Source: Thermovenabulum sp049701175 (GTDB lineage: Bacteria > Bacillota > Thermosediminibacteria > Thermosediminibacterales > Thermosediminibacteraceae). Taken from it: a stretch of 64,000 nucleotides of DNA. The translations under genes and the position numbers were made by a program. The stretch spans positions 1 through 64,000 of the forward strand of contig NZ_JBNATW010000010.1 in NCBI RefSeq assembly GCF_049701175.1, in the 5' to 3' direction. Below the pieces are notes generated by a model that was given only the letters and a program-made list of their open reading frames with translations, was not told the origin of the DNA and did not search any database. Below are positions 24,805 to 33,825 of this stretch, in pieces (the stretch's first letter is position 1; every line of letters begins with the position of its first letter).

Positions 24805-26577
24805 ATGAAGACAAAAAAAATCGTTGTGCTTGGAGGAGGATTTGGGGGGTTAACTGCTGCACTTACACTTAATAAGCTTTTTAAAAAAAGTAAGGATGTA
24901 GAGCTTTACCTTATTAACCGATCGAAAGACCAGATTTACTTAACTCAGCTTCACGAAGTAGCGGGAAGGAGAATAAAGCCAGAGGGTGTATGTTATCCTT
25001 TAGATATTGCCCTTGAAGAAACAAAGGTAGAACTCATCATTGACGATATAAAGGACTTTGACCTCAACAATAGGCTGTTAATAGGAGAAAAGGGCGAATA
25101 TTATTTTGATTACCTCCTTTTAGCCTGTGGAAGTGAGCCGGAATTCTTTAACATCCCCGGAATGAAGGAAAATTCTTTCACATTGTGGTCCTACGAAGAT
25201 GCAGTAAAGATAAGGCAGCATATTGAAGAAATGTTTGAAAGGGCAAAAGAAGAAAAGGATTTAGACAAAAGAAGGGAATTATTGACCTTTGTGGTAGGTG
25301 GCGGAGGATTTACCGGTATTGAAATGATCGGTGAACTTGTTGAATGGGTTGAAGAATTATCAAAAAAAGGTGAAATAAGGAAAGAAGAAGTATCTTTAAT
25401 AGTTGTTGAAGCCCTTCCCAAAATTTTACCCAATCTCGACGAATCATTGATTAACGTATCCAAAAATTATCTTGAAAGACACAATGTAAGAATTCTCACT
25501 AATTCCCCTATTGTAAAGGTTGAAGAAGACAAGGTGGTTTTAAAAACCGGGGAAGAGATAAAAACCCGCACCCTTATATGGACGGGAGGAGTAAGGGGAA
25601 GCAGCATTGCATCGAAACTTGGATTGCAGACGGGTGGAAGAGGAAGAATTGTCGTAAACGAATTTATGGAAACAAGTGAAAAGGGCATCTACGCTATAGG
25701 TGATGTTGCTTTTTACACCGATGAAAAAAAGAACGTGATGCCTGCTTTGGTAGAATCTGCTATGCAGTCAGGACAATGTGCTGCTTACAACATTTACGCA
25801 GATATTACCGGTAAGAGTAAAAAGCCTTTGAAGCTTAACCTCCACGGCAATATGGTTTCTCTCGGAGAAAAATACTGCGTGGCTCAAGTTATGGGGATGA
25901 AACTCACTGGATTCCCAGCAAAATTCATAAAGCATGCGGCAGATATGCACTATCTATACCTTGTCGGGGGATTCGGCTTTGTCAAGGAATACTTTAGAAA
26001 GCAGTTTTTTGAAAAACTAAGGGATAGGTCTTATATAATCGAGAATGTGACTGTTAACACAAGTTTAATCTGGCTTGCGATTTTAAGGATATACTTGGGT
26101 TACAGATGGCTTATGTCGGGAATAGAAAAGGTGCATGCGGGCTGGCTTTCCGAAGGTACAAAACTTGTAGCCGGAGCTTCTACAAGTCCCATAGGACCCA
26201 ATACTCCTGAGTGGTATGCCCATTTTGTAGAAAAATTTATTTTTCCTCATGCATTGTTTTTCCAGACGGTTATTACGCTTTCAGAGCTTACCATCGGTGT
26301 CTGCTTAATTTTGGGCTTATTTACAAGCCTTGCAGCCTTGGGTTCCTTATTTATGCTGCTTAATTTTATGATTTCTGGCTCGGGAGATATGTGGTTCTTT
26401 ATGGTATCCCTTGCGGTGCTCTTCTCGGGAGCGGGGCATTCCTTCGGTATCGATAAATATTTGATTCCAGCCCTAATAAAATTCGGTAAAAGGGTATTAA
26501 GGGGAGGAAAGCCTACATCAAAAGGTGCGCTCTATAGAGGAAAGGGCAATGAATTCAAGGGCACTTTTAACGGATAA
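24805..26577 (+). CDS. ndh2: NDH-2-type NADH dehydrogenase fused to DoxX-like membrane domain
   Basis: 590 residues. About 1-400 is a flavoprotein of the type II NADH:quinone oxidoreductase family: VVLGGGFGGLTAALTLNK (FAD), FVVGGGGFTGIEMIGELVE (NAD) and GIYAIGDVAFYTD. The C-terminal ~180 residues carry several transmembrane helices of DoxX/SURF4 type (ILRIYLGYRWLMSGIEKVH; SELTIGVCLILGLFTSLAALG). The same fusion plan is found in Ndh2 of the Listeria extracellular electron transfer locus, which feeds electrons to a dedicated demethylmenaquinone pool. Start ATG 24805 lies behind GGAGGTGAT, with a TTG just before it. It converges on the polyprenyl synthase gene and overlaps it by 60 bp. Confidence 0.9.
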   Translation: MKTKKIVVLGGGFGGLTAALTLNKLFKKSKDVELYLINRSKDQIYLTQLHEVAGRRIKPEGVCYPLDIALEETKVELIIDDIKDFDLNNRLLIGEKGEYYFDYLLLACGSEPEFFNIPGMKENSFTLWSYEDAVKIRQHIEEMFERAKEEKDLDKRRELLTFVVGGGGFTGIEMIGELVEWVEELSKKGEIRKEEVSLIVVEALPKILPNLDESLINVSKNYLERHNVRILTNSPIVKVEEDKVVLKTGEEIKTRTLIWTGGVRGSSIASKLGLQTGGRGRIVVNEFMETSEKGIYAIGDVAFYTDEKKNVMPALVESAMQSGQCAAYNIYADITGKSKKPLKLNLHGNMVSLGEKYCVAQVMGMKLTGFPAKFIKHAADMHYLYLVGGFGFVKEYFRKQFFEKLRDRSYIIENVTVNTSLIWLAILRIYLGYRWLMSGIEKVHAGWLSEGTKLVAGASTSPIGPNTPEWYAHFVEKFIFPHALFFQTVITLSELTIGVCLILGLFTSLAALGSLFMLLNFMISGSGDMWFFMVSLAVLFSGAGHSFGIDKYLIPALIKFGKRVLRGGKPTSKGALYRGKGNEFKGTFNG

Positions 26578-27483
26578 ATTTTCGACTTGAGACAAATTAC
26601 TAATGGACCTATCCAAGAATTTTTTGGCAATTTGTTTTGAGTAGTCAATGGCACCCGATTCACGCACAATTTTTACAATTTGGGAAGAAGAATCCTTTCC
26701 GCTTTTTATATCTTCAATCAATTCCAAAAGCACCTTATTATAATCAGGCAATGATATTGCGTAAAGAAGGGGTAAGGTTATTACCCCTTCTTTTATGTCA
26801 TTTCCAGGGCTTTTACCGAGCACTTCCATTTGTCCTGTAAAATCCAAGATGTCATCAATTATTTGGAAGGCCATACCGAAATTTATCCCATAGTTTTTCA
26901 AAGCGGTTATTGTTTCATTTTTTGAGCTGGAAATTATTGCTCCCACCTCACAGCTCAGTCCAAAAAGCAGAGCTGTTTTTTTCTTAACCCTTTTTAAGTA
27001 ATCGGCAAAGGAAATTATTTTAAAATTCTGCTCTTTTTGCTTTATTTCTCCTATAACCATTTTTTCCAATACCCTTGAAAATCTATTTATAATGTCGAAG
27101 TCCTTTATGGAGTTTAAAAAATTAAAGGCTTTAATAAGAACATAATCGCCTGCATAAACAGCGGCATCTTTTCCGAAAAGGGATTGAAGGGTAGGCAATC
27201 CCCTTCTAAGCTTGGAATCATCCACAATATCGTCGTGAATAAGGGTAGCAGAGTGTATTAGTTCTACTGCGCAGGCAAGATTTATGGCTTTGACTTTGTC
27301 GTAATTTTTTCCGCATTTTGCACAAAGGAGCAGAAGAATAGGCCTTAACCTTTTTCCCCCGTTTAAAACGGTATTTTTTACTGCTTCAGAAATGAGGCCG
27401 AAATTAGCGCTGAATTGTTTTTTTAGCAAAGAATCCATTTCTTTAATTTCATCTTGAATAATATCAATGGCGAAATATGACAT
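26518..27483 (-). CDS. dmkB: Polyprenyl diphosphate synthase (HepT/DmkB-like)
   Basis: Long-chain trans-prenyltransferase of 321 residues making the side chain of a quinone. Both aspartate-rich motifs are intact: LIHDDIVDD (first, near residue 80) and FQIIDDILDFTG (second, near 210), with GGKRLRP before the first. In Listeria a homologous gene (dmkB) lies in the extracellular electron transfer locus and serves demethylmenaquinone synthesis. Here the adjacent ndh2, twin-FMN lipoprotein and UbiA genes support the same assignment. General heptaprenyl/octaprenyl synthase for menaquinone is the alternative. AAGAGAGG precedes the ATG. Its 3' end overlaps ndh2. Confidence 0.85.
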   Translation of the reverse strand: MSYFAIDIIQDEIKEMDSLLKKQFSANFGLISEAVKNTVLNGGKRLRPILLLLCAKCGKNYDKVKAINLACAVELIHSATLIHDDIVDDSKLRRGLPTLQSLFGKDAAVYAGDYVLIKAFNFLNSIKDFDIINRFSRVLEKMVIGEIKQKEQNFKIISFADYLKRVKKKTALLFGLSCEVGAIISSSKNETITALKNYGINFGMAFQIIDDILDFTGQMEVLGKSPGNDIKEGVITLPLLYAISLPDYNKVLLELIEDIKSGKDSSSQIVKIVRESGAIDYSKQIAKKFLDRSISNLSQVENLSVKSALEFIALSSIERTF

Positions 27484-27573
27484 ATAAAAACCTCTCTTTT
27501 AAATTAAAATTAATCCATATTGAAATAGTTTATCATAAAAAAGTCATAAAAAATCAACTTTGAAATAGTTTTT

Positions 27574-27607
27574 AAAAAAATTGAAGGCATAGGTTATATG
27601 CCTTCAA
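27574..27607 (-). terminator. Terminator of the FMN lipoprotein transcript
   Basis: Stem TTGAAGGCATA (27581-27591) / TATGCCTTCAA (27597-27607), with a 5-nt loop. On the minus strand it is followed by a run of seven T. It separates the pplA-like gene from dmkB. Confidence 0.88.
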
Positions 27608-27646
27608 TTTACTTACTAAATACAATTAATCTTAATTTTTAAAAAT

Positions 27647-28474
27647 TTATTTTGCAAAGGACAACGCTTCTGAAACCAATGTCTTGAATTTTTCTGTAGT
27701 ATGGGTTGCACCTGTCACCTTATCAACAGCAGCGGGATCTTGTTTTTCGATTAAGGATTTGCTTAATGATTCATACGCTTTTGTCGGGGTCATTTTTGTT
27801 TGTGCTTCCATATTCTTTGCGTAATCCGCGTTGGAGAGCTTGTAATTGGTGTTGTCATCCTTATTTATTTCATCCCAAAATACGGAGGAAATCTTTCCAT
27901 CTTTTACAATTACTGCAACCATTGCCTTCCAGCCGTGGTCATCAAATTCTTTTTCTATAGCCTTGTAGAGCCCATCTTTGTATTGTCCTTGTGAGGTTAC
28001 AGGATTCTTTAGAGCTTCGGCAACGATAGTTTTAAAATCTTGAACGGTGTGGGTTGCACCGGTTACCGCATCCACTTCATCGACTTTTTGTTTTGATATC
28101 AATGAATTTGCTAAAGCTGTAGCTGCATCAAGAGGTGTAGTATTAGTTTTTGCCTTCATATTTTTTGCATATTCGGCATCAAAGGTCTTAAGTTTTCCAT
28201 CTTTGTTTATGTAGTCGAAAAATACATTGGTAATTTTCCCATCTTTAACAATAACCGTAGCCATTGGTTTCCAGCCGTGATCATCAAAATCCTTTGCTTC
28301 AGCATAGTATACCCCGTCTTTTAATGTTTCCTGAGAAGGTTGAGCTTGCTGTTGCTCTTGTGGTTGCTGCTGTTGTTGCTGTTGCTGCTGCTGGCTTTGA
28401 TTGGAAGAAGAACAGCCTGCAAGCAACATTGCAACAAGTAAAACACATACAACTGCAGCTATAATTTTTTTCAT
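27647..28474 (-). CDS. pplA: PplA-like lipoprotein with two FMN-binding domains
   Basis: 275 residues. A lipoprotein signal ends in LLAGC, then comes a Ser/Gln-rich linker with about ten consecutive glutamines, then two tandem repeats (about 50-155 and 165-275). Each repeat starts KDGxYxAxxKxFDDHGWK and ends in VTGATHT, the motif in which an ApbE-type transferase links FMN to threonine. In Listeria, PplA with the same two-domain plan shuttles electrons from quinol to extracellular acceptors. The high similarity of the repeats suggests a fairly recent duplication. GGGGGTCATTTT precedes the ATG. No apbE/fmnB homologue is in the window. Confidence 0.88.
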   Translation of the reverse strand: MKKIIAAVVCVLLVAMLLAGCSSSNQSQQQQQQQQQQPQEQQQAQPSQETLKDGVYYAEAKDFDDHGWKPMATVIVKDGKITNVFFDYINKDGKLKTFDAEYAKNMKAKTNTTPLDAATALANSLISKQKVDEVDAVTGATHTVQDFKTIVAEALKNPVTSQGQYKDGLYKAIEKEFDDHGWKAMVAVIVKDGKISSVFWDEINKDDNTNYKLSNADYAKNMEAQTKMTPTKAYESLSKSLIEKQDPAAVDKVTGATHTTEKFKTLVSEALSFAK

Positions 28475-28613
28475 AAAATGACCCCCTTAATTCTATCTAT
28501 TTATATATTTGAAAATTATTTTATGTTATTAATATATTATACAAAAAATAGAAAAATCCTTCTTTATCCAACCAAAAATTATTTTTTATAATCACAATCA
28601 CAAATTGTCGTAT

Positions 28614-29501
28614 TTAGATATATTTAGAAAGTAGCGAAGCTATAATAAGTGTAAGGCCGGTGAGCTGATAGATTTGAACGGTCAGCGCATTGGCTTCAAT
28701 AAACCTTGGTATATCGTTTAAATTATTTTTTGCAATTTTTACAGCTTTAATTGAATTCGGAATGGTAATCAAAGGGAGTAAGAACAAAAATTTTTTTGAA
28801 TAGACTGCAAGTAAAAGGTCGGCAATGTAAGCCATCGCAAAAAGTAGTGCATAAACCTTTATAGAGCGTTCTTTACCCAGTCTCACTACCCAATTTTTCT
28901 TATTTCCTTTTTTATCGGCTTCATAGTCCGGAAATTGGTTGACCCATAGGACGTTTGCAATTAAAAATCCTAATATTGTAGATGCAATGATGGCTTCTTT
29001 TGAGATATTATGAGCTAATACCAAATACATTCCGCAAAGAACAAGGGGACCGAAGGTGATACCTACTGCCAATTCACCGAGACCTCTGTAGCATAGCATA
29101 AAGGGTGGCAAACTGTAAAAAACCGCCAATGCCATGCCTAAAAGCCCTATATAAAATACCTTAGGTTCCCTAAGAAATGAAATAAATATCCCTATCGCAG
29201 CAGCTGCCGAAAGGGTATAAATTGCGATTTTCTTTGCGTCTTCTACTGTTAAGAGGCCGTCGACTATAGTCTTTTTACCACCACTAAAGGGAGTCCTTTC
29301 ATCTGGTGCAATAAAAGTATCAACGCCCGATTTATAGTCTACAACTTCGTTTACTGCATTTTTCCCTATTTCGATTAAATACACCCCCACTGAGCCCAAC
29401 AAAAACCAAAAAAGGTTAAACTTATTCTCCATACCATAGGATAGTGCAGCAGCTACGAGCATAGGTACCGTGGAAGCAATCCATATTTTTGGGTCAGCCA
29501 A
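28614..29501 (-). CDS. dmkA: UbiA-family prenyltransferase (MenA/DmkA-like)
   Basis: Integral membrane aromatic prenyltransferase, about 8-9 helices, 295 residues from TTG 29501. The first Asp-rich motif is NEVVDYKSGVDT (NxxxDxxxxxD) and the second NQFPDYEADKKGNKK, both as in UbiA/MenA. It is expected to attach the polyprenyl chain to dihydroxynaphthoate, making demethylmenaquinone. The reading frame stays open upstream of the TTG and would add KNPNFWKGFWQ, a plausible extension. A strong AAAGGGGG lies there, but no ATG/GTG/TTG follows it in frame, so the true start is uncertain. Neighbours support a DmkA-like role. Confidence 0.83.
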   Translation of the reverse strand: MADPKIWIASTVPMLVAAALSYGMENKFNLFWFLLGSVGVYLIEIGKNAVNEVVDYKSGVDTFIAPDERTPFSGGKKTIVDGLLTVEDAKKIAIYTLSAAAAIGIFISFLREPKVFYIGLLGMALAVFYSLPPFMLCYRGLGELAVGITFGPLVLCGMYLVLAHNISKEAIIASTILGFLIANVLWVNQFPDYEADKKGNKKNWVVRLGKERSIKVYALLFAMAYIADLLLAVYSKKFLFLLPLITIPNSIKAVKIAKNNLNDIPRFIEANALTVQIYQLTGLTLIIASLLSKYI

Positions 29502-29894
29502 CTGCCAGAAGCCCTTCCAAAAATTTGGGTTTTTTATAACAAAAACCCCCTTTCCAATTTATTATTTACTTTTAAAATACTTTACTTTAACAAATAGTGT
29601 CAAAGGAGAAAATCGGGAATGGGATATAAATAACAATAAAATTCTTCAAATTGGTTTGATTTATATTGTTTTATAGCAATATTATGATTATTTCCTTTAA
29701 ACGCGTTTATTTAAATTTTTGTATCTAAATTTTATTGAATACAAAAAAACAAAATAGTGTATCACAATATATCAAAAATATAATAAAAATAAAAAATATT
29801 GACGAAAAAGAGGTATTTTAAAAATTTTATCGAATTAAAAAAAATAGATATTAAATTATTAATCAAAAAATAAAAATAGAGGAGGTTGCGAAGC
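29502..29894. other. AT-rich intergenic region
   Basis: About 390 bp between the divergent prenyltransferase and livK genes. It must contain promoters for both, but I see no strong TTGACA/TATAAT pair: TTGACG at 29799 has only a weak -10. I see no convincing small ORF or hairpin. Confidence 0.6.
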
Positions 29895-31178
29895 ATGAAA
29901 AAAAGTATTGCTTTAATTGTAGCCTTCTTCCTGGTTGCTTCTTTAATCCTACAGGGATGTTCGCAGCAAGCACAAAAGCCCGCAGAGCAGCAGGAAATAA
30001 AAATAGGAGCCATTCTTCCTTTGACGGGTTCCGCGGCAGCTACAGGTGTAAAGTTGAAGTATGCCATTGAAACAGCGGAAGAAATAATCAACGGGGAACA
30101 TCCGGAAATCAACATGGAACTTGCAAAATCAGCGGGACTCCCCAATTTAAAAGGCGCAAAAGTCAAATTCATTTTTGCTGACCATCAGGCAAACCCTGAA
30201 ATTGCAAAATCGGAAGCGGAAAGGCTGATTCAAAACGAAAAGGTTGTAGGATTAATCGGATGCTACCACAGCTCCGCAACAAAACCGGCAAGTCAGGTTG
30301 CAGAAAGGTTCCAGATACCTTTCGTAGCGGGTTCGTCAAGCTCGGCAGCTTTAACCGAAAGAGGTTTAAAGTGGTTTACGAGAATTGCTCCTCACGATGG
30401 AATGGAAACAAAATTCTTCTTTGACTATTTAAAATACTTAAACGAAAAATTCAACGCGGGCATCAAAAAGATAGCTGTTGTTTATATAGACAATGAATAC
30501 GGCGTTCACGCCTTCCAGATGGTGCAAAAGACAATAGAAAACTATAAAAATGATGGATTTGAACTTGTGCTTGATGTAAAATACCCGGCAAATGTATCTA
30601 ACGTAGATACAGAAGTACAGAAGATAAAAGCGGCAGCTCCAGATGCTATATTCCATGCTTCCTATATCGGAGACATGACTATGTTCGTTAAAAAGTACAA
30701 GGAATTAAATGTAGTTCCCAAAGTAGTTCTTTCATACTGCGGCGGTTATCAGGATCCGCAATTTGTAAAGAACCTCGGCAAGGACGCGGATTATTTTGAA
30801 GGGCCCAACGCTACTACCTCTGCACTATTCAGCAAAATGCCCGACTTAGCCAAGATAAACGAGATTTATAAGAAAAAGTCTGGAGTAGATATTGACGGTC
30901 CTACATTGGAAGACTTTGCATCGGCTATGGTGATTGCGGAAGCCATAAACAAGGCAGGTACTACGGATCCAGCAAAGGTTATGGAAGTTTTAAAGAACAC
31001 CGAATTTAGCGCACCGTATTTTGTATCGGGTAAAATAAAGTTTGGCGAAGACGGACAGAATATATATTCCGCTTCGGTTATGACTCAGATTCAAAACGGA
31101 ATATATGAAGCCGTTTGGCCGGAGAATTTCCAGACAAAACCGCCAATTCCTGCTTTCCCCGAATGGAGTAAGAGATAA
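29895..31178 (+). CDS. livK: Branched-chain amino acid ABC transporter, substrate-binding lipoprotein
   Basis: 427-residue type I periplasmic-binding-fold protein. The lipobox LILQGC follows a short signal. The mature protein begins IKIGAILPLTGSAAATGVKLKYAIETAEE, the usual opening of LivK-like receptors, and holds GLIGCYHSSATKPASQVAERFQIPFV. It captures amino acids (leucine/isoleucine/valine or related) for the membrane complex encoded next. Start ATG 29895 is behind GAGGAGG; an in-frame TTG 9 bp earlier lies inside that site. A hairpin separates it from livH, which often keeps receptor mRNA more abundant. Confidence 0.93.
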   Translation: MKKSIALIVAFFLVASLILQGCSQQAQKPAEQQEIKIGAILPLTGSAAATGVKLKYAIETAEEIINGEHPEINMELAKSAGLPNLKGAKVKFIFADHQANPEIAKSEAERLIQNEKVVGLIGCYHSSATKPASQVAERFQIPFVAGSSSSAALTERGLKWFTRIAPHDGMETKFFFDYLKYLNEKFNAGIKKIAVVYIDNEYGVHAFQMVQKTIENYKNDGFELVLDVKYPANVSNVDTEVQKIKAAAPDAIFHASYIGDMTMFVKKYKELNVVPKVVLSYCGGYQDPQFVKNLGKDADYFEGPNATTSALFSKMPDLAKINEIYKKKSGVDIDGPTLEDFASAMVIAEAINKAGTTDPAKVMEVLKNTEFSAPYFVSGKIKFGEDGQNIYSASVMTQIQNGIYEAVWPENFQTKPPIPAFPEWSKR

Positions 31179-31194
31179 AAATAAAGTGTAGAGA

Positions 31195-31213
31195 GGGGGC
31201 TTTAAAAGCCCCC
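31195..31213 (+). terminator. Intercistronic hairpin between livK and livH
   Basis: GGGGGCTT / AAGCCCCC forms an 8-bp stem with a 3-nt loop and is followed only by TTAAAG. It is more likely a partial attenuator or mRNA-stabilising hairpin than a full terminator. Confidence 0.6.
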
Positions 31214-31241
31214 TTAAAGTTAATCCTGAAAGGAGATGGAT

Positions 31242-32096
31242 ATGCTGGGTCAGGTGATAATAAGCGGTGTTTTGATAGGATTTGTATATTCTCTCGTGGC
31301 AGTAGGATTGACCTTGATATGGGGTGTTATGGATATAATAAATTTTGCTCATGGTGAATTCTTGATGATTTCTATGTATACTGCTTTTTGGATGTATGCC
31401 CTCTTTAAATTAGACCCTCTTTTAACCCTTCCCATAGCTTCCTTCTTTATTTTTGTTATAAGTTTTTTAACATATAAATTGATAATTAAAAAGGTTTTAG
31501 ATGCTCCCGGTTTAACAGCCCTGCTTGCTACATTTGGACTTAGTTTATTCATAAGAAACTTGGCTCAATTTTTATGGACACCTAATTACAGGTTCATTAC
31601 CGAATCTTTTGTAGCTGACAAAAAAGTCGCTATGGGCCCTGTTATAATAGGAATGCCTCAATTAGTTGCGGCATTTGGCAGTATTTTGATGACAGTAATA
31701 ATTTTTTATTTTGTAAAAAAGACCAAAATGGGTATGGCAATTCAGGCAACGGCCCTTGACAGGGATACGGCAAAACTCATGGGAATTGATACCGAAAAGG
31801 TGTATGCCGTTACTTTTGGCATATCCGGTATTTGCGTGGGAGTAGCAGGAACGCTCCTTTCTACCTTTTTTCCGGTCTATCCTGAAGCGGGTGCGCTATA
31901 CAGCCTCCTTGCTTTTGTGATAGTTGCCTTTGGAGGTTTTGGCAATATTCAAGGGGCGCTGCTTGGTGGTATAATAGTGGGGCTTGCGGAGAGTTTGGGA
32001 GGATTTTTTCTTGGGACTCAATTTAAATATGCTGTTGTATTCCTGCTTTACCTTTTGGTGCTTCAATTCAGGCCAAAGGGTTTATTCGGATGGTAA
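31242..32096 (+). CDS. livH: Branched-chain amino acid ABC transporter permease
   Basis: Membrane permease of 284 residues with about eight helices. It carries the LivH/LivM-type segment GLTLIWGVMDIINFAHGEFLMI near the start and the coupling region FGGFGNIQGALLGGIIVGLAES near the end. ATG 31242 is chosen because AAAGGAG is 6 nt upstream; ATG 31236 sits directly against it. Part of livKHMGF. Confidence 0.93.
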   Translation: MLGQVIISGVLIGFVYSLVAVGLTLIWGVMDIINFAHGEFLMISMYTAFWMYALFKLDPLLTLPIASFFIFVISFLTYKLIIKKVLDAPGLTALLATFGLSLFIRNLAQFLWTPNYRFITESFVADKKVAMGPVIIGMPQLVAAFGSILMTVIIFYFVKKTKMGMAIQATALDRDTAKLMGIDTEKVYAVTFGISGICVGVAGTLLSTFFPVYPEAGALYSLLAFVIVAFGGFGNIQGALLGGIIVGLAESLGGFFLGTQFKYAVVFLLYLLVLQFRPKGLFGW

Positions 32097-32120
32097 TACG
32101 GGAAGGGCTGGTGGTAAGAT

Positions 32121-33107
32121 ATGAAAAAGCCAAAAATTAATACTTTGATGGTAATTCTTCTTTCAATTTTGATACTACCTTTTATATATACCAACAACAA
32201 CTTCCGCCATATCTTAATTTTGTTTTTGATTTTTGCAGGATTGGGTGAAGCGTGGAATATAATCACCGGTTTTGCAGGTCAGACATCTTTCGGACATGCT
32301 GCATTCTTTGGTATAGGGGCTTATACATCTACAGTGCTCTTTTATAAATTTCACATATCTCCGTGGTTCGGCATGATAATGGGTGCGTTTTTAGCAGCAA
32401 TTATTTCAGCATTGGTGAGTTATCCGTGCTTCAAGTTAAAAGGCCATTATTTTGCTATAGCGACCCTCGCTATAGCGGAAATCATAAAACAGATTTTTGT
32501 CAGTTGGGATTATGTGGAAGGAGCTACGGGAATTTCCATACCCATTGTGGAAGAAGGGATTTATAATTTCCAATTTCACTCGTCAAAAATACCCTACTTT
32601 CTAATAGCCTATATCCTCTTCTTAGCGGTGGTGTATACTGCAAAGGCAATAGAAAAAAACAGGATGGGTTATTATTTAAAGGCTATCAGGGATAGTCATG
32701 AAGCTGCTGAAGCTTTGGGTATAAATACGACGATTTACAAACTTTATGCTATGATGATAAGTGCAGCGTTTACCGCGAGTTTGGGAACTCTTTACGCTCA
32801 GTATATATTGTATATTGACCCCTTTATGGTATTTCCCCTCGAAATTTCTATGAAAATAGTTTTACTTACCGTATTGGGAGGTATCGGCAGCATTTATGGC
32901 CCTATAATAGGTGCGGCAGTGTTAATTCCTTTATCGGAGTATACGCGTATAATATTGGGTGGTACCGGTAAGGGGATAGACCTCATCATTTTCGGAGCTT
33001 TGATAGTAATAATAGCCTGTTATGAACCCAACGGTATAATAGGTATTTTGAAGCAAAAAAGGAAAAAGGGGGAGCCCATCCATGCAAAAGCAAAAGCTTT
33101 GTCTTGA
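32121..33107 (+). CDS. livM: Branched-chain amino acid ABC transporter permease
   Basis: Second permease, 328 residues and about ten helices. It has GLGEAWNIITGFAGQTSFGHAAFFGIGAY-type N-terminal motifs and the coupling loop VLGGIGSIYGPIIGAAVLI. It ends with a basic tail that overlaps the next gene by 26 bp, showing translational coupling with livG. Confidence 0.93.
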   Translation: MKKPKINTLMVILLSILILPFIYTNNNFRHILILFLIFAGLGEAWNIITGFAGQTSFGHAAFFGIGAYTSTVLFYKFHISPWFGMIMGAFLAAIISALVSYPCFKLKGHYFAIATLAIAEIIKQIFVSWDYVEGATGISIPIVEEGIYNFQFHSSKIPYFLIAYILFLAVVYTAKAIEKNRMGYYLKAIRDSHEAAEALGINTTIYKLYAMMISAAFTASLGTLYAQYILYIDPFMVFPLEISMKIVLLTVLGGIGSIYGPIIGAAVLIPLSEYTRIILGGTGKGIDLIIFGALIVIIACYEPNGIIGILKQKRKKGEPIHAKAKALS

Positions 33108-33825
33108 AAATATAACCATGAAGTTCGGAAACCTCATAGCTAATGAGGACATAAGTTTTGTAGTCAATGAGGGTGAAATAGTAAGTCTAATTGGTCCTAA
33201 CGGAGCGGGGAAGACCACACTCTTTAACTGCATCACTGGATTTTATAAGCCCTTTTCGGGAAAAGTTTTTTTCGAGGGTACCGAAATCACCGGTTGGCCT
33301 CCCCACAGGATTACCGCATTAGGTTTGACGAGGACCTTTCAAATTGTTAAACCTTTGAAGGAAATGACGGTAAGGGATAATGTTTTAACCGGAGCATTCT
33401 TAAGGGCGAAAAACAGGAAGGAAGCGGAAGAAATCGCCGATGAAGTATTACATTTTACGCAGCTTTATGAAAAAAGGGATTTACTTGCATCGAGCTTGAC
33501 CATTGTTGATAAAAAAAGATTGGAACTTGCAAGAATTCTTGCTACGAAACCCAAGATGGTCATGCTCGATGAGGTTATGGCAGGCCTTAATACAACGGAA
33601 ATAAAACAGGCAGTGGATATGTGTTTGAAACTGCGGGAAAGCGGTATTACTTTACTGATTGTGGAGCATATAATGGAAGCTATTATGCCGATATCCGACC
33701 GGGTGATAGTATTAAATGCTGGTAAAAAGATTGCTGAGGGACCTCCTCAAGAAATCATCAATAATGAGGATGTAATAAAAGCGTATTTGGGGGAAAGATA
33801 TCATGCTAAAAGTAAAAAATCTTAA
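33082..33825 (+). CDS. livG: Branched-chain amino acid ABC transporter ATPase
   Basis: 247-residue ABC ATPase: Walker A GPNGAGKTTLFN, the LivG-type insert GLTRTFQIVKPLKEMTVRDNV, Walker B MVMLDEVMAGLN and the H-loop VEHIME. The usual LSxGQ signature is replaced by LTIVDKKRLELAR, a variant also known in some LivG-like proteins, so transport is probably still intact. It overlaps both neighbours. Confidence 0.93.
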   Translation: MQKQKLCLENITMKFGNLIANEDISFVVNEGEIVSLIGPNGAGKTTLFNCITGFYKPFSGKVFFEGTEITGWPPHRITALGLTRTFQIVKPLKEMTVRDNVLTGAFLRAKNRKEAEEIADEVLHFTQLYEKRDLLASSLTIVDKKRLELARILATKPKMVMLDEVMAGLNTTEIKQAVDMCLKLRESGITLLIVEHIMEAIMPISDRVIVLNAGKKIAEGPPQEIINNEDVIKAYLGERYHAKSKKS

